From: Eutypa lata
Lineage: Eukaryota > Ascomycota > Sordariomycetes > Xylariales > Diatrypaceae
Length of the DNA: 64,000 nt
NCBI GenBank assembly: GCA_022661535.1
Contig: JAKULF010000005.1
Coordinates: forward strand, 2,232,001 to 2,296,000
Direction: 5' to 3'
The position numbers were made by a program, and so were the translations under genes. This document shows, piece after piece, positions 1-15,710 of the stretch (position 1 is the first letter of the stretch; each line of letters begins with the position of its first letter). The notes beneath the pieces are model-generated. The model saw only the letters and a program-made list of their open reading frames with translations, made no database searches and was not told where the DNA came from.

Positions 1-3000
1 ATAATAATTAATTTTTAATTAATATTAAACGTATAAAATCGTTAATCGAAATTATATTATTTATTTTATAACGTTTTATTAAAAAAATAACGAAAAGTTT
101 TAATTTTAATATAAATACGTTTAATTATTAAAATTTACTTTATATAATATTCGTAAAGTAAAATATATTATTTAGTTTTTAAAAATGCCGCTTAAAAGAA
201 ATAAACTTTTATAAATTTAACGAATTAAATTTTTATTACGTTTTATAAGCTCGTAATTAAAAGCTTAAAATTAAATAACGATTTTAATAAATAAATATTA
301 ATTATAATTTTAATAAGTTAATAATTTTTATTTTTTTAATAATAATTTTTAATACGTTATAAGTTTTAAAAATACGAATTAAAATAATAAAATATTAAAG
401 TTATAAAATTTAATTAATATTTAATATAAGCTTAATTTCGACTTTAATGTTATTTTAATAAAGCGTGTAAATACGTAACGTATAAATGTAATTCGATAAA
501 TAATAAAAAGAATTTATATTATATTTAATAAATAATTATAAAAAGTTATTAATTTATAAACGATTAATATAAAATTAAAAAATAAAAAATAAAAAATTAT
601 CGATTTTAATAAAAAAACGATTAAAGATATTATTTAAATTTATAAAGTTTATTATAATATTAATTTATTTTTTAAAAAGTATTTATTTAAGATTTAAAAA
701 CGCGTAATATTAAAAATATATAACGTTTCGTTATAATTAAATATATATAAATTTAACTTTTTTAACTTTTTTTTAATATTATATTATTAAAGTAATATTT
801 ATTTATTAATAATGTTTTTAAAAAGTTATAATAATTAAATCGTTATAATTTTTATTTTAATTATATTTTATAATAATAATAAATAAAAAAGTTTTTTTTA
901 TTTCGTATAAATTAATTAATTATTATTCGTAAAGGTTTAAGCTTTACGAAATATTTTTATAAAATATAACGATTATATTATAATATATTTTTAAACGTTT
1001 TATTTATTAACTTTTATAAAAAAATCGTTTAAAATGTAATTATTTATAATTATATTTAAAAAATAAATTAATGCTTTTAATAATCGTAATAATAAACGAC
1101 GATATTATTAAAATAAAATTATATTATTTTTAAATAAAATTATATTTATTATTAATATAAATTATATATAAAGTATAACATTTAATTAAAAATTTAAAAT
1201 AAAAAATTTATAATAAATTTAAATTAATAATATAAAAAATAATTAAATAATATTAATATAAATTTTAAAATATTAAACGAATAAAAATTATATAAATTTA
1301 AATAAGTTTTTATAAACGATATATATATTAAGTATAAATCTTAATAAACTCGTAATAATATTAATTAATTTACGATGTAAAATATAATATTTATTTTAAT
1401 ATTTTTATATATTAAACGATATAATTTTTTATTTATAAAACTTTAATATTATTTTAACGTTATTTTCTTTTCGTATTTAAATACGTTCGTTTAAAAAAAC
1501 AATTAATTATTACTTTTACTTTAATATTAAAGTTATTATTAAAGCTTATTAAAGCGAAAAAATTCGTTATTTATTATATTAAAAGCGATCGAAAACTTTT
1601 ATTATATTATAAAAATTAATAAGCGTAAACGAATTATAAATATATAAATATTAACTCGTTATACGTATATTTATAATAACTTTTACGTATTTTTACTTTT
1701 TTTTATTTTTTTTTAAATTAATTATATTATTTATAATGATTTTTTCGTATTAACTTTAATATAAATAAAAGATATTATAAAATATATCTTTATATTAACG
1801 TTAATTAATATTATATTTTAAAAATATAATAATGGCTTATTTAATTACGTTAAATAATTAATTAATAACGTTTTTCGAAAAATAAATTAAATATAATTAA
1901 AAGTTTAAAGTTAAAATTTAAGTTTAAATAAAATAAATTATAAAACGAAAAAAGTTAAAAGTTAAAAAGATATTTAAGCTTTTCGTAATAATGATTTTAA
2001 AAGATATAATAATTATAATAAATTTTATAATAATAATTAATAATAATATATTAATAATAAAAATTATAATAATAAAAAACGATAAATATATTTATTATTA
2101 AAAAGAAATATTATACGAAATATTTCGAAAAAAATAACTTTAAAATTTAAAGTTTATTTAAAATTAATAATTTCGTTTATTAATATCGGTTTAATAAATA
2201 TATTTAACGTTATATAAATTATAATTTATTTAAAAAATTATACATTATTTATTTTTTAAATTAAAACTTTTTTTTTTATTATCGTTAAAATTTATTTTTT
2301 ATTAAAAGTCGTATATATTTACTTTAAATATCGTTAAAAAAAATAAAAACATAAAATTAAAAGAAAAGCGTAATAATATATTTAACGTTTATAAAGCTTA
2401 AAGTAAAAATTAAATATAAAGAAAAAACTTATAAATATAAATATATATAATTACGCGTAATTTATTTATCGTTATAACGTTTATATATATAAAAACGATA
2501 AAATTAATGCGTAAATATTAATATAATATTTAAAAAGAATATATAATTATATTATTATATAACTTTAAAAGTTCGTAATTAATTAATTATTTATTATTTC
2601 GTAATATAATTACGTAATATTAATAAACCTTTAAAGCGTTTAATTAAAAAATGTTATTTTTATAATATTTAAAAATATTTTTATTAAAACTTATAATATT
2701 TTAATATTAATAAATATCGCTTTTAACTTTTTTTATATATTTTATAAATACGATTTAAATTTAATAAATTAATTTAAATTTAATTAAATTAAGTTAATTC
2801 GTTCGTTTATAAAAAATATAATAATATCGTTAATAATAATATATATTACATTTAAATAATTATATATTAAAAAATTATTTAATAAACGAAAATAATATTA
2901 ATTTAATTTAAATATTAATTAACGATTATATTAATATTTAAAATAATTTAATTTTATTATTTCTATATAATAAAAATTATTTATCTTTTTAAATAATTTA

Positions 3001-6000
3001 AATATTTAATAATATCGTAAAAAGTTATTTTATATAAATTTTTATAAGTTAATATTATTTCGTTATTTATTATTAATTATTAAAGAATATTATTTACGTA
3101 ATAAATAACTTTTATAATCGTAAATATATAATTATTTAATATTTATTTACTTATTAATTTTCATTTATTATATATAAAAAACATTTTTATATAAATTATT
3201 AAATATATATTTATAACTTATTTTAATTAATTTATTATTTTATTGCTTTTATATATTATTTAATAAAACATTATTAATATATTTTTCTTTATAATAAATA
3301 TATTATAAAAATATTATAAAGTAAATTTAATATATATATTATATTATAAATTTTAAATAACTTTTTATTTTTAAATTTATTATAAATTATAAATTAAAAT
3401 TAATAATTAATATTATAATTATCTTTTTATTTATTTATATATTTATTTATTTATATACGTAATTATTATTTATATTTAAAGTTATTTACATGTTAAATTA
3501 ATTATAATAATTAAGTCGTAATAATAATTAAATAATAATAATTATTTAAATAATATAAAATATAATATAAAATTATTACGTAAATATTTTCTTTTAAATA
3601 AAACGATTAAGTTTTCGATATATATTAAATATATTAATAACTTTATAAAATAAATTAATTAATATCGTTAATATAAATTATATATAAATATTATTATTTT
3701 ATTATTTTTTTTTATTAAAGTTTTAAAAAATATATTAAATAAAAACGAATTAATTTTAAAAAATAATATAAAAAAAATTAATTAAAAATATAAATAAAAA
3801 AAAATAACTTAATTAATTAATTTATATATTTTCTTTTATTTTAAATAAAGCTTAAACGAATAAATTTATTATTAATATTTCTTATTACGTAAATAAATTT
3901 ATTTAAAAGCGTTATTATAAATCTTAATAAAAATTTAACTTTTAAATAGAATTTAATAAAATAATTAATTATAATTATATATTTAAAGTAAAAATAAACG
4001 TAATCGTTAATTAAGTTTTTAAAAATATAAATTATTTAAAATAATTAAATAACTTAAATGTTACGAACGTAAATACATTCGTATTAACTTTCGTTTTATA
4101 AAAAAATTTATTAATAAATTTTTATTTTTTTTTCGAAAAAAAAGCTTAAAATAAATTAATTAACGAAAGCAACTTTATTTAATTAAACGTTAAAAGTAAT
4201 TAAAACGATAAAAACCATTTTATAATTAACGTTTTATAATTAAATAATTAATTAATTATTATTATATTATATTTATTGTAAATATTATATATAATAAATA
4301 ATATTAATTTAATTTTAAAATTTAAAAATATTTATTTTATATTTTTTAATTTTATTTTACGCGTTTTATTATTAATAAGTTATTTATATATACGATTTAA
4401 CTTTTATATTAACTTTTATAAGCGTTAAATATGCATTTTTATTAATTTATTAAAAGATTTATCGTAATTTATTATTATTAAAAACGCGTTTATACGTATA
4501 ATAATTAAAAAATTAACTTCGAAGTTTAATTAATCGTAAACATTATTATACGTAAAATTAAGCATTTTTTTAATTATTATCGGCTCGTTTTTTTAAACGA
4601 CGATATTTTTTATATTATATTATTATTAAATGTAAATTTTATAAAGTAAATGTTTATATCGTTTTTTTTTATTTTTAAAAAGTTTAAATTTAATATTATA
4701 AAAAAGAATTAAATTAAAAGAATAAATGCTTAATAAAGCTTATTATATTTAAAATTACTTTAAATATTATAAAAGTATTTATTTTAATCGTTAATGTTAA
4801 TAAAGTAAATTTTATAACGTTAACGTAAATATACGTTTTTTTATTTTTATTTATAAATATAAGTTTATTAAAAATTAAATAAAATTAATTAGCTTTTATA
4901 TTTTAATTAATTTATAACGAAAAATAATAACTTTTTTTTTTTTAATTTTTAAACGCGTTTAAAGTATTAAAGCATACGGTTTAAGATTTAAAAAAAACTT
5001 TATTAATTTTTAATTATAATATAATATTAACGATTAATATTATTAAATCGTTAAAGTTAAAATCGTTAATAATATTTTAATTAATTCGTTTATCGTTAAT
5101 TATAACTTAATTTATCGCGAACCTTTATTTATTAATTACGTTATTAATTACGGCGATTTTAATTATTTAATGATTATTAAAAATAATTTATTTATAAATA
5201 ACGAAATAATATAAATAAACGAAGAAAAATTACATTAAAATAAAAAAAATTTTTTTTTTTAAAAGTTAAATAAAATAATAATAAAAAATTTACGTAATAC
5301 TTCTTTATATCGTTATTAAATATTATTTAATAAATTTAAAGATTTTAAAATAATAAATATAATTATTAATTTTTAAAATATAAAAAAACGAAAGATTTAA
5401 TAATTATATTATTTATTATATTAACGAATTAAAAATCTTAATAATATAATTTATTAAAGTTATATAAAAACGTATTAAAAAAGAAATAACGCCGGTTAAC
5501 GTTATAATAATTTACTTTATATAAATAAATTAAAATATTATTTTTTTTAAAGTAAATTTATATATTTTAAAAAAAACTTTTTAAAAATCGTTAAAAATTA
5601 AAATTAATAATTTTTATAAGTTTTTATATATATGCTTTTTAAAAAATAAATATTTTTATAATTAACGAAAGTTAATTAACTTTATAAAAGTTTATTTAAA
5701 TATAATATACGTTTTTTTTTACTTATTAAAAAAGAATATTTAAAAAGCGTTAAAGTTTTCGATAAGTTTTTTTACTTTTTAATTTAATTCGAAAATTACG
5801 AAATAATAAAAATCGCTTAATATATAAACGATAAAGTATATATTTTTTTTTAATCGATAATAAAGCTTTTTAATTAAATTATATTTCGTTTATAAATAAT
5901 AAATATCGTTAAATCTTTTTAATACTTAATCGAAAATCTTATAATATTATAAAACGTTATTAATAAAGTTAATAATAATTAAATAAAATAAATTATTATT

Positions 6001-9000
6001 ATTAAATATAATAAAAAATATTAAAATGTTTATATTAAAATCTTTTAAAAATATAAAATATTTATTTTAAATTTATTAAAAGATATAAAGTTAATATTAT
6101 ATTATTTTACTTTTTAACTTATATACGTTATATTATTAATTATTAATTATATAAACGCTTTAATTTAAAAATTAATATATTATTTATTGCTTATTTATTA
6201 ATATTTATTATTAAATAATATTAAAAGTTATATTAAAAAATTTAAAGTATAATAAAGTTAAATAATATATAAATTATACGATAAATATAATTTTATATTA
6301 AGTAATATATAAAAAAATAATAAATTACTTTATTTTTTACTTTTCTTTTAAACGCACTTTACGTAACTTTTAATTTAACTTTATAAAAAATAAATTTAAA
6401 AAATATAAAAAGCTTCGTTTATTATTAATTGCCTTTTATAATTACTTATTTAAAATATACTTTATTTAATTTATACGTTTTTTTTTAACTTTTAAAAAAA
6501 TAAAAAAAACCTTAAACGCTTTTATATCGTTTTTTATTTAATATTTTTTTAAACTTTTAATATAATTAAATAAAAAGAACTTTTTATTTAACTTTTAACT
6601 TTAACTTTAAATAATTAATTTAAAAATACATATTTATTTTTTTAACTTTATTTATTATATTAAAGTTTAAATATATTATCGTTAATTTAATTAAAATCGA
6701 TCGTAACTTTTAAGCGTTTATAAAGCGAAAACTTTAAGCTTAAATTTTTAAACGATAAAGCTTTTTAAATTTATTACGACATTTATTAATAACGATAAAA
6801 TCGAAAATAAATTAATAAATATAATTTAACGATTTTTTATAAAATTTATAAATGTTATAAATGTTTAAAACGTTATTTTAAACACGTAATAAAGGTATAT
6901 TTAAAAGAAAAAATAAAATTAAAAAATTATTTAAATAAAAAATAATATTATAAATATAAATATAATTTTTATTTTTTTAAAGCGCTTTATAAAAGTTAAT
7001 ATTTAAATTACGAAAAAAATTATTTTAAAAATAACGATTTATATAACGTATATTACGTAATTAAATTTAATAAATTTAAATTTAATAAAAACGGTTATTT
7101 TATATATTTTAAATACGAAAAAAATAAATTTTAAATTTATATTTTTACGATTTATATAAACGAATATAACTTTTTATATAACGAAAATCTTTATTTAAAC
7201 GAATATTAAAAATTTAAATATAAAAAGAAAAATTACGAATAATTTCGTATAAAAATAACATTAATGTTTTATATAAAAAATTATAACTTAAATATAAATT
7301 CGATTTATTTTAATATAAATTATAAATTATTTAATATTTATAATATAATATATATATAATTCGTAACGTTAATAAAGTAAATCATTTTAAGTATTAAAAA
7401 AGTATCGCGAATTACGAATTTTTCGAAAAAAAATATATATATTTATAAACGTATATTAAAGAATTTATTATAACGTATTTTAAACGCTTTTAAAATTATC
7501 GTAATTTAACTTTTTATATTTTTAATTATAAATTATAATAAAAAGTTTAAATCGATTTATATATACGATTACGATTTTTTACGTAAATTACGAATTAAAC
7601 TTAAAGTAAATTAAATGTTATATTTAATATAATTAATTAAAATTAATCGAAAGTAAAATTATAAGCTTAAAATTTAATTATTAACGTAAAAGAAAACGTA
7701 AAAATAATTATATTATTATTTTTATTTTAAATTAAATAAAATACGTTTTAATCGTTTTTTAAACGTTTTTATTTATTTTAAAAACGATTAATTATACTTT
7801 AATATAAAATAAAAACATAATATAATATAATATCTTTTTAATATAATTATAAACTTATTTACGTATAATTATAAATTATAATTTTAAAAAAAAATAATTT
7901 ATATAATATAATTATATAAAAAAATTACGCTTTATATAAAGCGATTAAAGTAAAACTTATAATATAAGTTAATCGAAGTATTTATTCTTTTAATAATAAC
8001 TTAATATATATTATTATAAATTATAATAAATTTATTAATTTTAATTTAATTTATTTCGAAATTCGTTATAATAATTATTTTACGATTTTAATATAACGTA
8101 TATAACTTATTATATAATTTAATATCGTTTTTTTATTTATAATAAATAAAAATAATAAAAGTAAAAATTACGTAAATGATTACTTTAAAAACGAAGTTTT
8201 TAAAAAAACGAAAATTTTAAATAAAAAAATTTTAAAAAAAGCGAAAAAAGCGAAAAATAAAACTTTAAAAGCGACGATAATTTAAATATAAACCGAGTAA
8301 AAAAACTTATTTTAATTTATATTAATTCTTTTAATAAAAAAAAAAAAGTTTAAATATTAACTTTAATTAATAAAAAAAAAAAAAATAAAAAAAAATAAAA
8401 ATTTTTTTTTTTTAAAATATAAAAGATTTTCTTAAAAGCGATATTTTCGATTATTATATTTAAATAATTATTAAAAGTTTAAAAACTTAAAAAAAAAATT
8501 AAATTATTTAATTTTTAAGTATTTATTAAATGTAATAATGTTTTAATTAATTATTTTTTTATTTTATTTATTAATATTAAACGTTTTAAATAATTTATTT
8601 AAAAAGTTATTATTTTTATTTTAATTAAAATCGTTTAATTTAAAATTTTAAATAACTTTTAAAACTTTAATTTAAATTATTAAATTAATATATTAAGTAA
8701 TTATCGTTTAACGTTAATAAATTATATTAAAATAATTTTATAAATAACTTTAAATATAATAAATTAAATAATTAATAAAAGTATTAATATTTTTTTTTTT
8801 TTTTTTTTACTTTTAAAAAAAAAAAGTTTAATATTTAAATAATATAAGTTAATACGAGTTATATAATAAAAAGTTAATATTTAAATTCGGTTATATCTTA
8901 TTAAAAAGTAATTATTTTATATAATTAAAGTTAATATATTATTTTTATTAATAACTTTTTTCTTTTTAATAATTAAATTATTTATTAATTAATTAATAAT

Positions 9001-10462
9001 ATATTAAATATTAAATTATTTAAATTAAATTTAAAACTTTTAAATAAATTATTAATTATAATTTATTAAATTAAAAAATTAAAAAATATATAACTTAATA
9101 TATGCTTTTTATTACTTAATAATAAATACATTTATATAAATTAATATTTTTATTAATTATAAACTTAAATATATTTTCGTTTATATTAATTATTTAAGTT
9201 TATTTTTTATTAATAATAATTTAAAAAAACTTAATATTAAATAATTTTTATTTTTATATTTTTTATTAATACTTTTATATAATTATATCGTTAAAAATAT
9301 ATATTAAAAAAATAACGTTTTAATGAAAATATATTAAATATTTATTTAAGTATTATAAATTTAAATATTATATTTTAAGTTATTATATATATTTAAATAA
9401 ATATATTTAAATAAATATATAATAATATATAAAATATTAATAAATAATTAAATTATTATTATATAATTTTTATTATTTTAATTATTTATTATTTATTTTA
9501 ATAATTACGTTATATATTAACGCGAAAGTTATAAAGTTTAATAAAAATAATAAATAAGAAATATATAAATATTTTAAAATATTAACGAAATTATTTATTT
9601 AATATAAACGTTATAAAGCTTTTATATATCTTATATAAATAATAAAATAATACTTATTAACGAAATTATTATTTAAACTTATTTTTAAATAAAAAATATT
9701 TAATAAAATTTATTAAAATTTCTTTAATTATATATTTTTAAATTTAAAGTTATTTACGTTAATTAAAGTTCTTTTCATATTATTAAAACGAATATTTAAA
9801 AGTTAAAAGCGTATTAAAATTAAATTAAATTTATTTTTTTATTATTAAAATATAAAAATTTAAAATATTTTTAAATAAATAATATCGTTATTTTTATAAT
9901 TAATTTATTTTAATTATATATTATTATAACGTTTTATTTATTAAAAACATAATATTATAATTATTTATTATAAACCTTTTATAATATATATATTTCCGTT
10001 ATTATTTTAAAAGTTTTATTAATATAAAAATTAATTTTTAATTTAAAAAATAATCTTTAATACTTTATATTTTTTAATTATTTACAAATCGTATTTCTTA
10101 TTATAATATTTATTAAAATTAAAAAGATTTTTTTATATATAATTTTATATAATTATTAAAGCGATTATTAAAGCATGTTTTTTAAATTATTAATTATATT
10201 TAAATATATTTTAAATAAATATTAAAATAAAAATAAATTAATAATGTTATTTTATGTAAATTAAAATATAAAGAATCTTTTTAAAAGCTCTTTTTTTTAA
10301 ATTAATTATTTTTATCTTTTAAAATTAACTTAAAATTTCGCTTTAATAAATGTTTTCTTTTTAATAAATCGATCGAATTAAGTATTTATTTATTTATTTA
10401 TTTATTTATATTTATATATTACTTTTTAAAATAAAATTATAAAATACTTTAATTATTTTAAT

Positions 10463-10720
10463 TAATATATTAATATATACTTTATTTAATATATTATTAT
10501 ATATTTACTTTCTTTAATATATTAATATATACTTTCCTTAATATATTATTATATACTTATTTTATTTAATATATTATTATATATTTATTTTACTTAATAT
10601 ATTAATATATATTAATTAATACGTATTTTATTTAATACATCGATATATATTTATTAATATACTTTATTTAATATATCGTTATATATTTACTTAATATATA
10701 TATATATATATACATTTATT
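10463..10720. repeat. Degenerate ~24-28 bp AT tandem repeat
   Basis: A motif of the type TTTAATATATTAWTATATAYT recurs with starts near 10,487, 10,515, 10,539, 10,567 and 10,595, a spacing of 24-28 bp, and continues in decayed form to about 10,720. Copies differ mainly by A/T substitutions plus scattered C. Such arrays are common in RIP-degraded DNA and no function is implied. Confidence 0.6.
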
Positions 10721-10837
10721 TTATTTAATAATATTACTTTTTTTTTATTTTAAAAAAAATCGCGATAATAAATTCTTTAATATATTTAAAGATTTTTTAC
10801 GTGTTATTATTAACGATAATAATAACTTTATATTTAC

Positions 10838-11370
10838 GTTAAAATAATAAAATTAAAAAATCGTTAACGATTATATTATACGAACTTTTAAGCTTAATTT
10901 TTAACTATAATTCGAAAAGCTTTTTTTTATTTACGATATTAATATATTTATTATTATTTATAAAATTAAACCGTAATAAAAAAATTAAAAAATCGTCGAT
11001 AATTATATTATATAATCTTTTAAACTTAAATAAAAACTAAAAAAACTTTTCTTTATTAACGATATTTAATAATTTAAATTATAATAAAAACATTAAAGAA
11101 TTATTAATAATTATATTATACGAATTTTTAAATTTAAAAATTAATAAAAAATAAAAAATAACTTTTTTATTAATAATATCTTATAACTTAAATTATAATA
11201 AAAGTTTTAAAAAATTATAAACGATAATATTATATAAGCCTTTAAGTTTAAATAACAACGAAAACCTTTTTTTTTATTAACGATATTTAAAAGCTTATTT
11301 ATATCGATAAAATTATATCGTAATAAAAAAATTAAAAAACCTTTAACGATTATACTTTACGAATTAATAA
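10838..11370. repeat. Degenerate ~108-132 bp tandem repeat, about 5 units
   Basis: Five diverged units share a core of the type AAAATTAAAAAATCGTNAAC followed by GATTATATTATACGAA and a TTTTTATTAACGATATTTAA stretch. The TTATATTATA core starts near 10,871, 11,003, 11,111, 11,224 and 11,350, so unit length varies between about 108 and 132 bp. On the minus strand long stretches are open in one frame, with only RIP-type TAA/TAG stops. The array could therefore descend from a gene for a repeat protein, but I could not match the residual peptide to a known repeat family. Confidence 0.55.
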
Positions 11371-14093
11371 TTTTAAATTATAATTTATTATTATTAATAA
11401 TAATATTAAATATATTTTTTAAATAAATAATTATTTTAAAATATAACTTTTTTAATCGTAATACGTAATAACGAATATTATATAATAATATATTATAAAT
11501 GCTTATATTATTAAAACGACGTTTACGTTTAAAAACTTATACGTAAAAATTAAAAAGTTTATAAAATAAAATTATATATTTTATAAATTTAACGCATTAA
11601 TTTAAAAAATTAATTAACGATTAATGCTTTATAAATTAAAAATAAATAATAACTTTTTATATAATTTATATTAAAACATTTAAATTTTAATAAATAATTA
11701 TATTATTAATAAATTTTCGAGTTAATTATTATATAACTTATATTTTTTAATTTAATAAAACGAATTATTAAAACTTAATAAAGATTAATTATTAATCGTT
11801 TAAAAATTTTTTCGCGTAAATTAATCTTTAATTTATAATAAAAACGTTTTTAATTTTTATTTATAATTTATATTTAATATTTATAACGAATAATAAATAA
11901 TAAATACAATTAATTAAAATATTAAACTTATAATTTAAAATATATTTTTTTTTATTTTTTTTAAAAATTATAATATTTTTTTTATTATTTATAAAAATTA
12001 AAGTTTAAAATATACGCTTTATATTATTTTCGAGAAATGTAATATAAAATATACGCTTTATAATAATTAAATTTACTTTAATTTTTATTAAAGTAAAAAG
12101 TATTAAAATTAAAAATAAAAACGAATATTTTATAAAAAATAAAGTTATTTTATCGCTTATAAAAATTAATACGTAAAATCTTAAGTTATAAAAATAATTA
12201 AAACGAAAAGTTAATTTTAAATCTTTTTTAAAAAAAAAATCTTTTATAATATAATAAGAAAATAATTTTATTATTAAAAAAGCTTAAGTTATAAGTTAAG
12301 TTATAAATTAAGTTAATAAATATAATTAAAATAATAATAATAATAAAAATAATATCGATAATTTAAATAATAACGATAATAAAAACGATAAAAATAATTA
12401 CGTTAACGAATATAATAAAAAAAAAATAACGAAGAAAAAAAAAACGAAATAAAAAAAAATAACGAAAAGAAAAAAAACTTTATAAACGATAATAATAATA
12501 TAAACGATAATGCTTAAAGCGAAGCGCGAAAGTTATTAAAATAATAACGAAAAAAAAGATTTAAATATATAATATATTTTATTATAACTTTATTTAATAA
12601 AGAATATTTATAAAAATATAACGAAAACGAAAATATAAATAAATTATTTCGTTTATACGTTAAATAAAATAAAGCTATTAAAGGCTTTAATTAAGTTTAA
12701 AGTTAATAACATTAAAATTTAATAAATATAAATTATAAATAACTTTAAAAATTTATTAATTTAATATAAGTTTTATTAAATCTTTAATAATTAATTTACG
12801 TTATTTATAATACTTTTATTTAAATATTTATAAAATAATATATTTCGTTAAAAATAATTTTTAACGTTTTTTTTAAATTTAATTATAATTATTATAATTA
12901 TATTTTATTTTTTTATAATATAATAAAATAAAAGAAATTAATTTTAAATAATAACGTAATTAAAATAATTATTTTAATTATTATAATTTATAAATTATTT
13001 ATTTTAATTATTAATTATTTAATTAAATAAGTCGTAATTAACGTTATTAATTAAGTTTTATTAAGTTATTAATTATTTATTTAATTATTAAATAATTATT
13101 AAATCGTTAATCGTTAATTTCGATTTTTAATTATAAATATTAATCGTTTAATTACTCGCTTTATTTAATAAGTTATCGATTAATATTAAGTAATAATAAT
13201 TAATTATTAAATTATTAAATAATTACTTTTATATAAATTATTAAATTATCGTTATTAAGAATTTATCGCCGTTATATAATTAATGTTATTATTTTTTTTA
13301 TATTTATAACTTTTAAATAACTTTTTTAATTTAAAGTTATTCGTATTATTATTTATTCGTTAAAGAAAACGCGAATTTTAAGTATTTATGCATTTTATTT
13401 ATTAAAAAAGTTATAATTTTTTTCTTTAATTTTTAATAAATTAAAAGTTATAATATCGATTTATTTTATAACGTTAAATTAATTAAATTAAATATATTTT
13501 ATATTATTAATTAATTAATATTATTAAGTTTATATTACGAGTTAAAATTAATTAACTTTTGTATTTTTTTTTTATAAATATATTATTAAATAAAAATTAA
13601 ATTATTAAATAATATAATTTATTATAATAAACGCTTTAAATTTAATAAATTATCGTTACGCGATTATTATTAAATAATAACGTTATATTAATATTATAAA
13701 ATGCATATATTATTTATTTAATATATATAATTTTTATTCGATATATATATTTTAATATTAAATTTATATTTACGTAATTTATATTTATTTTATTTTTAAC
13801 TTTTTTATAATTTTTAATTTTTAAAACTTTTAATATAACGATATATATTAATTATATATTAATAATATTATATAAATATATAATAAATATTAATAATAAA
13901 ATTATTAATTATTATAATATATAATAAAAAAAAATATAATAAATTATATTATAAATTACGTAATATATAAAAATTTTAAATATATTTATTATAAAAGTTA
14001 ATATATATTAATTTATATATATAAAATTTTAATAATTATATTATTTAATAATTTAATAAAAGTTATTAATTATATATTATTTATTTTATATAT

Positions 14094-14308
14094 TATTAAG
14101 ATATACGAATAAATATTAATTTCGAATAGCTTTTGGAAAGTAAGGTATATTTTATTATTTAAAAAAGTTTATATTAACTTAGTTACAAGCTCGAATTGTA
14201 TATTAATCCTTATGTTTTAAGTGTTATACGTAATACTTTAAAACATTTTTAATGTTTAGCCTTTTATTGTTATTATAAATCGTTATTAAAGTATTTTATT
14301 TATTAATA
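14094..14308 (-). repeat. LTR of copia copy 1 (3' LTR in coding sense)
   Basis: 215 bp, aligning over its whole length with 21,097-21,311 if C/T and G/A differences are allowed. It starts TATTAAGATATACG; the least mutated of the four LTRs (32,083) starts TGTTAAAATACGCG, so the usual TG end has become TA by RIP. It ends TTTATTAATA, where the expected terminal CA has become TA. Confidence 0.9.
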
Positions 14309-15710
14309 CGCTTTTTTATATTAATAAACGGTTGATTTCTTTAAAACTTTAAGAAATTTAAGAAATTAAATTATAAATTTATTAAAATTAAACCTTTAAT
14401 TTTCGTATTTATTTCCGTAGTTTAATTATTCGGCTATTAGTTTTATTTGTATCGTAATGCCGGTAGCCTCGCTCGTATATATATACTTAAGGTTTAATTA
14501 AGTTGTTACTTGTTGGTAAATTTTCTAATTTTATATGTAAAATTTATAATATTATTAACCGGTGCGTTATTAATTATATAAGATTAAATAAGGTTCGGAA
14601 TTTTTGATCTTAAAGATAACGAAAAACTTTAATTAAAAGTTATTAATTATTAGTTTTTTTTTTTATATTGTACATTATGGATGTTAAGAAAGATAATCGA
14701 TAAAGATGAGTTTATTTAATAAAGGCTAAGTTAGTTTAAAAATTGCTTTAAATCCTTTAGGTCGGATGTTAAAAAGAAAAGCTTTCGGGCCGAATAAATA
14801 CGATAATCGTAAGAAGAATATTGCAATAATATAAGGTTTTAAAAGATAGCGATTTTTTTTTTTTATAACGGGAGTTTAACGGATATTATTTTTTTATTAT
14901 TTTAATTAATTTAATTTATTTATCGATTAATGTATTTTTTAATTTCTTAAACGGTTTTTAAATTAATTTTAAGCTTAACTTCGTTATAAATTTATTAAAG
15001 GCCTTTCGATTAAAAGGTTTAATAAAGTTATTTACCGGATTTTTATTCGTTTTAATATATTAAACTTTAATGTAATTATTATTAATCTTTTAACGTATAT
15101 AATAATAATCGATTTAAATGTAACGTTTTTTTTTTAAATATTATAGTTTTTTTTGCTTATTTTAATGTATTTATATTATTCTTTAATAAAGTAATAGGTT
15201 TTTTAAACATTAAATTAAGTTTTTATAAAAAGTTTTTAATATTAATTGTTTTTGTTATTATTGTATTTAAGGTTACGTATTCGGTTTTCGTTATATAACA
15301 AGTAATAATCGTTTAAAGCTTCGAAATTTATATAATAAAAGCTTTTGTTATATAAAATATATAGCTCGTAATCGATTTATTTAAATTAAGGTTATTATCG
15401 TAATTGGAATTTATTATTTCGAATAGTTTAAAGTTGTTATATTTGTAATGTAAATGTTTTTTGTTTAAAGTTCGATATTAAATCGATAGGTTTATAATGT
15501 TATTTATATATTTCGACAAGCGCTTAATATAGTTTATATATTTCGATAACGAGTTGTTTATAAATCGAGCTTAAGTAAATGTTGTATAAGTTGTATCGGG
15601 TTTAATTACGTAGTTTAAAAAGTTAAACCTTTTAATTAAGCTTATATATTCGAACGTTTCGTTTTTAATAATAATTTTTTAATTTTAAATTGTATATTGT
15701 TTGTAATTTG

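Larger units (their letters stand above)
1..14093. other. AT-rich RIP-degraded block, left segment
   Basis: Extremely AT-rich DNA without a credible gene. In bases 1-300 I see one TpG and no CpA, whereas CpG and ApG/CpT remain common. Loss of CpA/TpG in favour of TpA is the known mark of RIP, the premeiotic C-to-T mutation of duplicated DNA in Pezizomycotina. The DNA was therefore probably repetitive (transposons), but I could not identify any element in this segment. It holds two tandem-repeat patches (entries at 10,463 and 10,838) and simple-sequence runs such as a TTTA-type run near 10,383 and a poly-T run near 8,790. The segment continues beyond the left edge. A centromeric, pericentromeric or subtelomeric position is possible but not shown. 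Confidence 0.85.
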
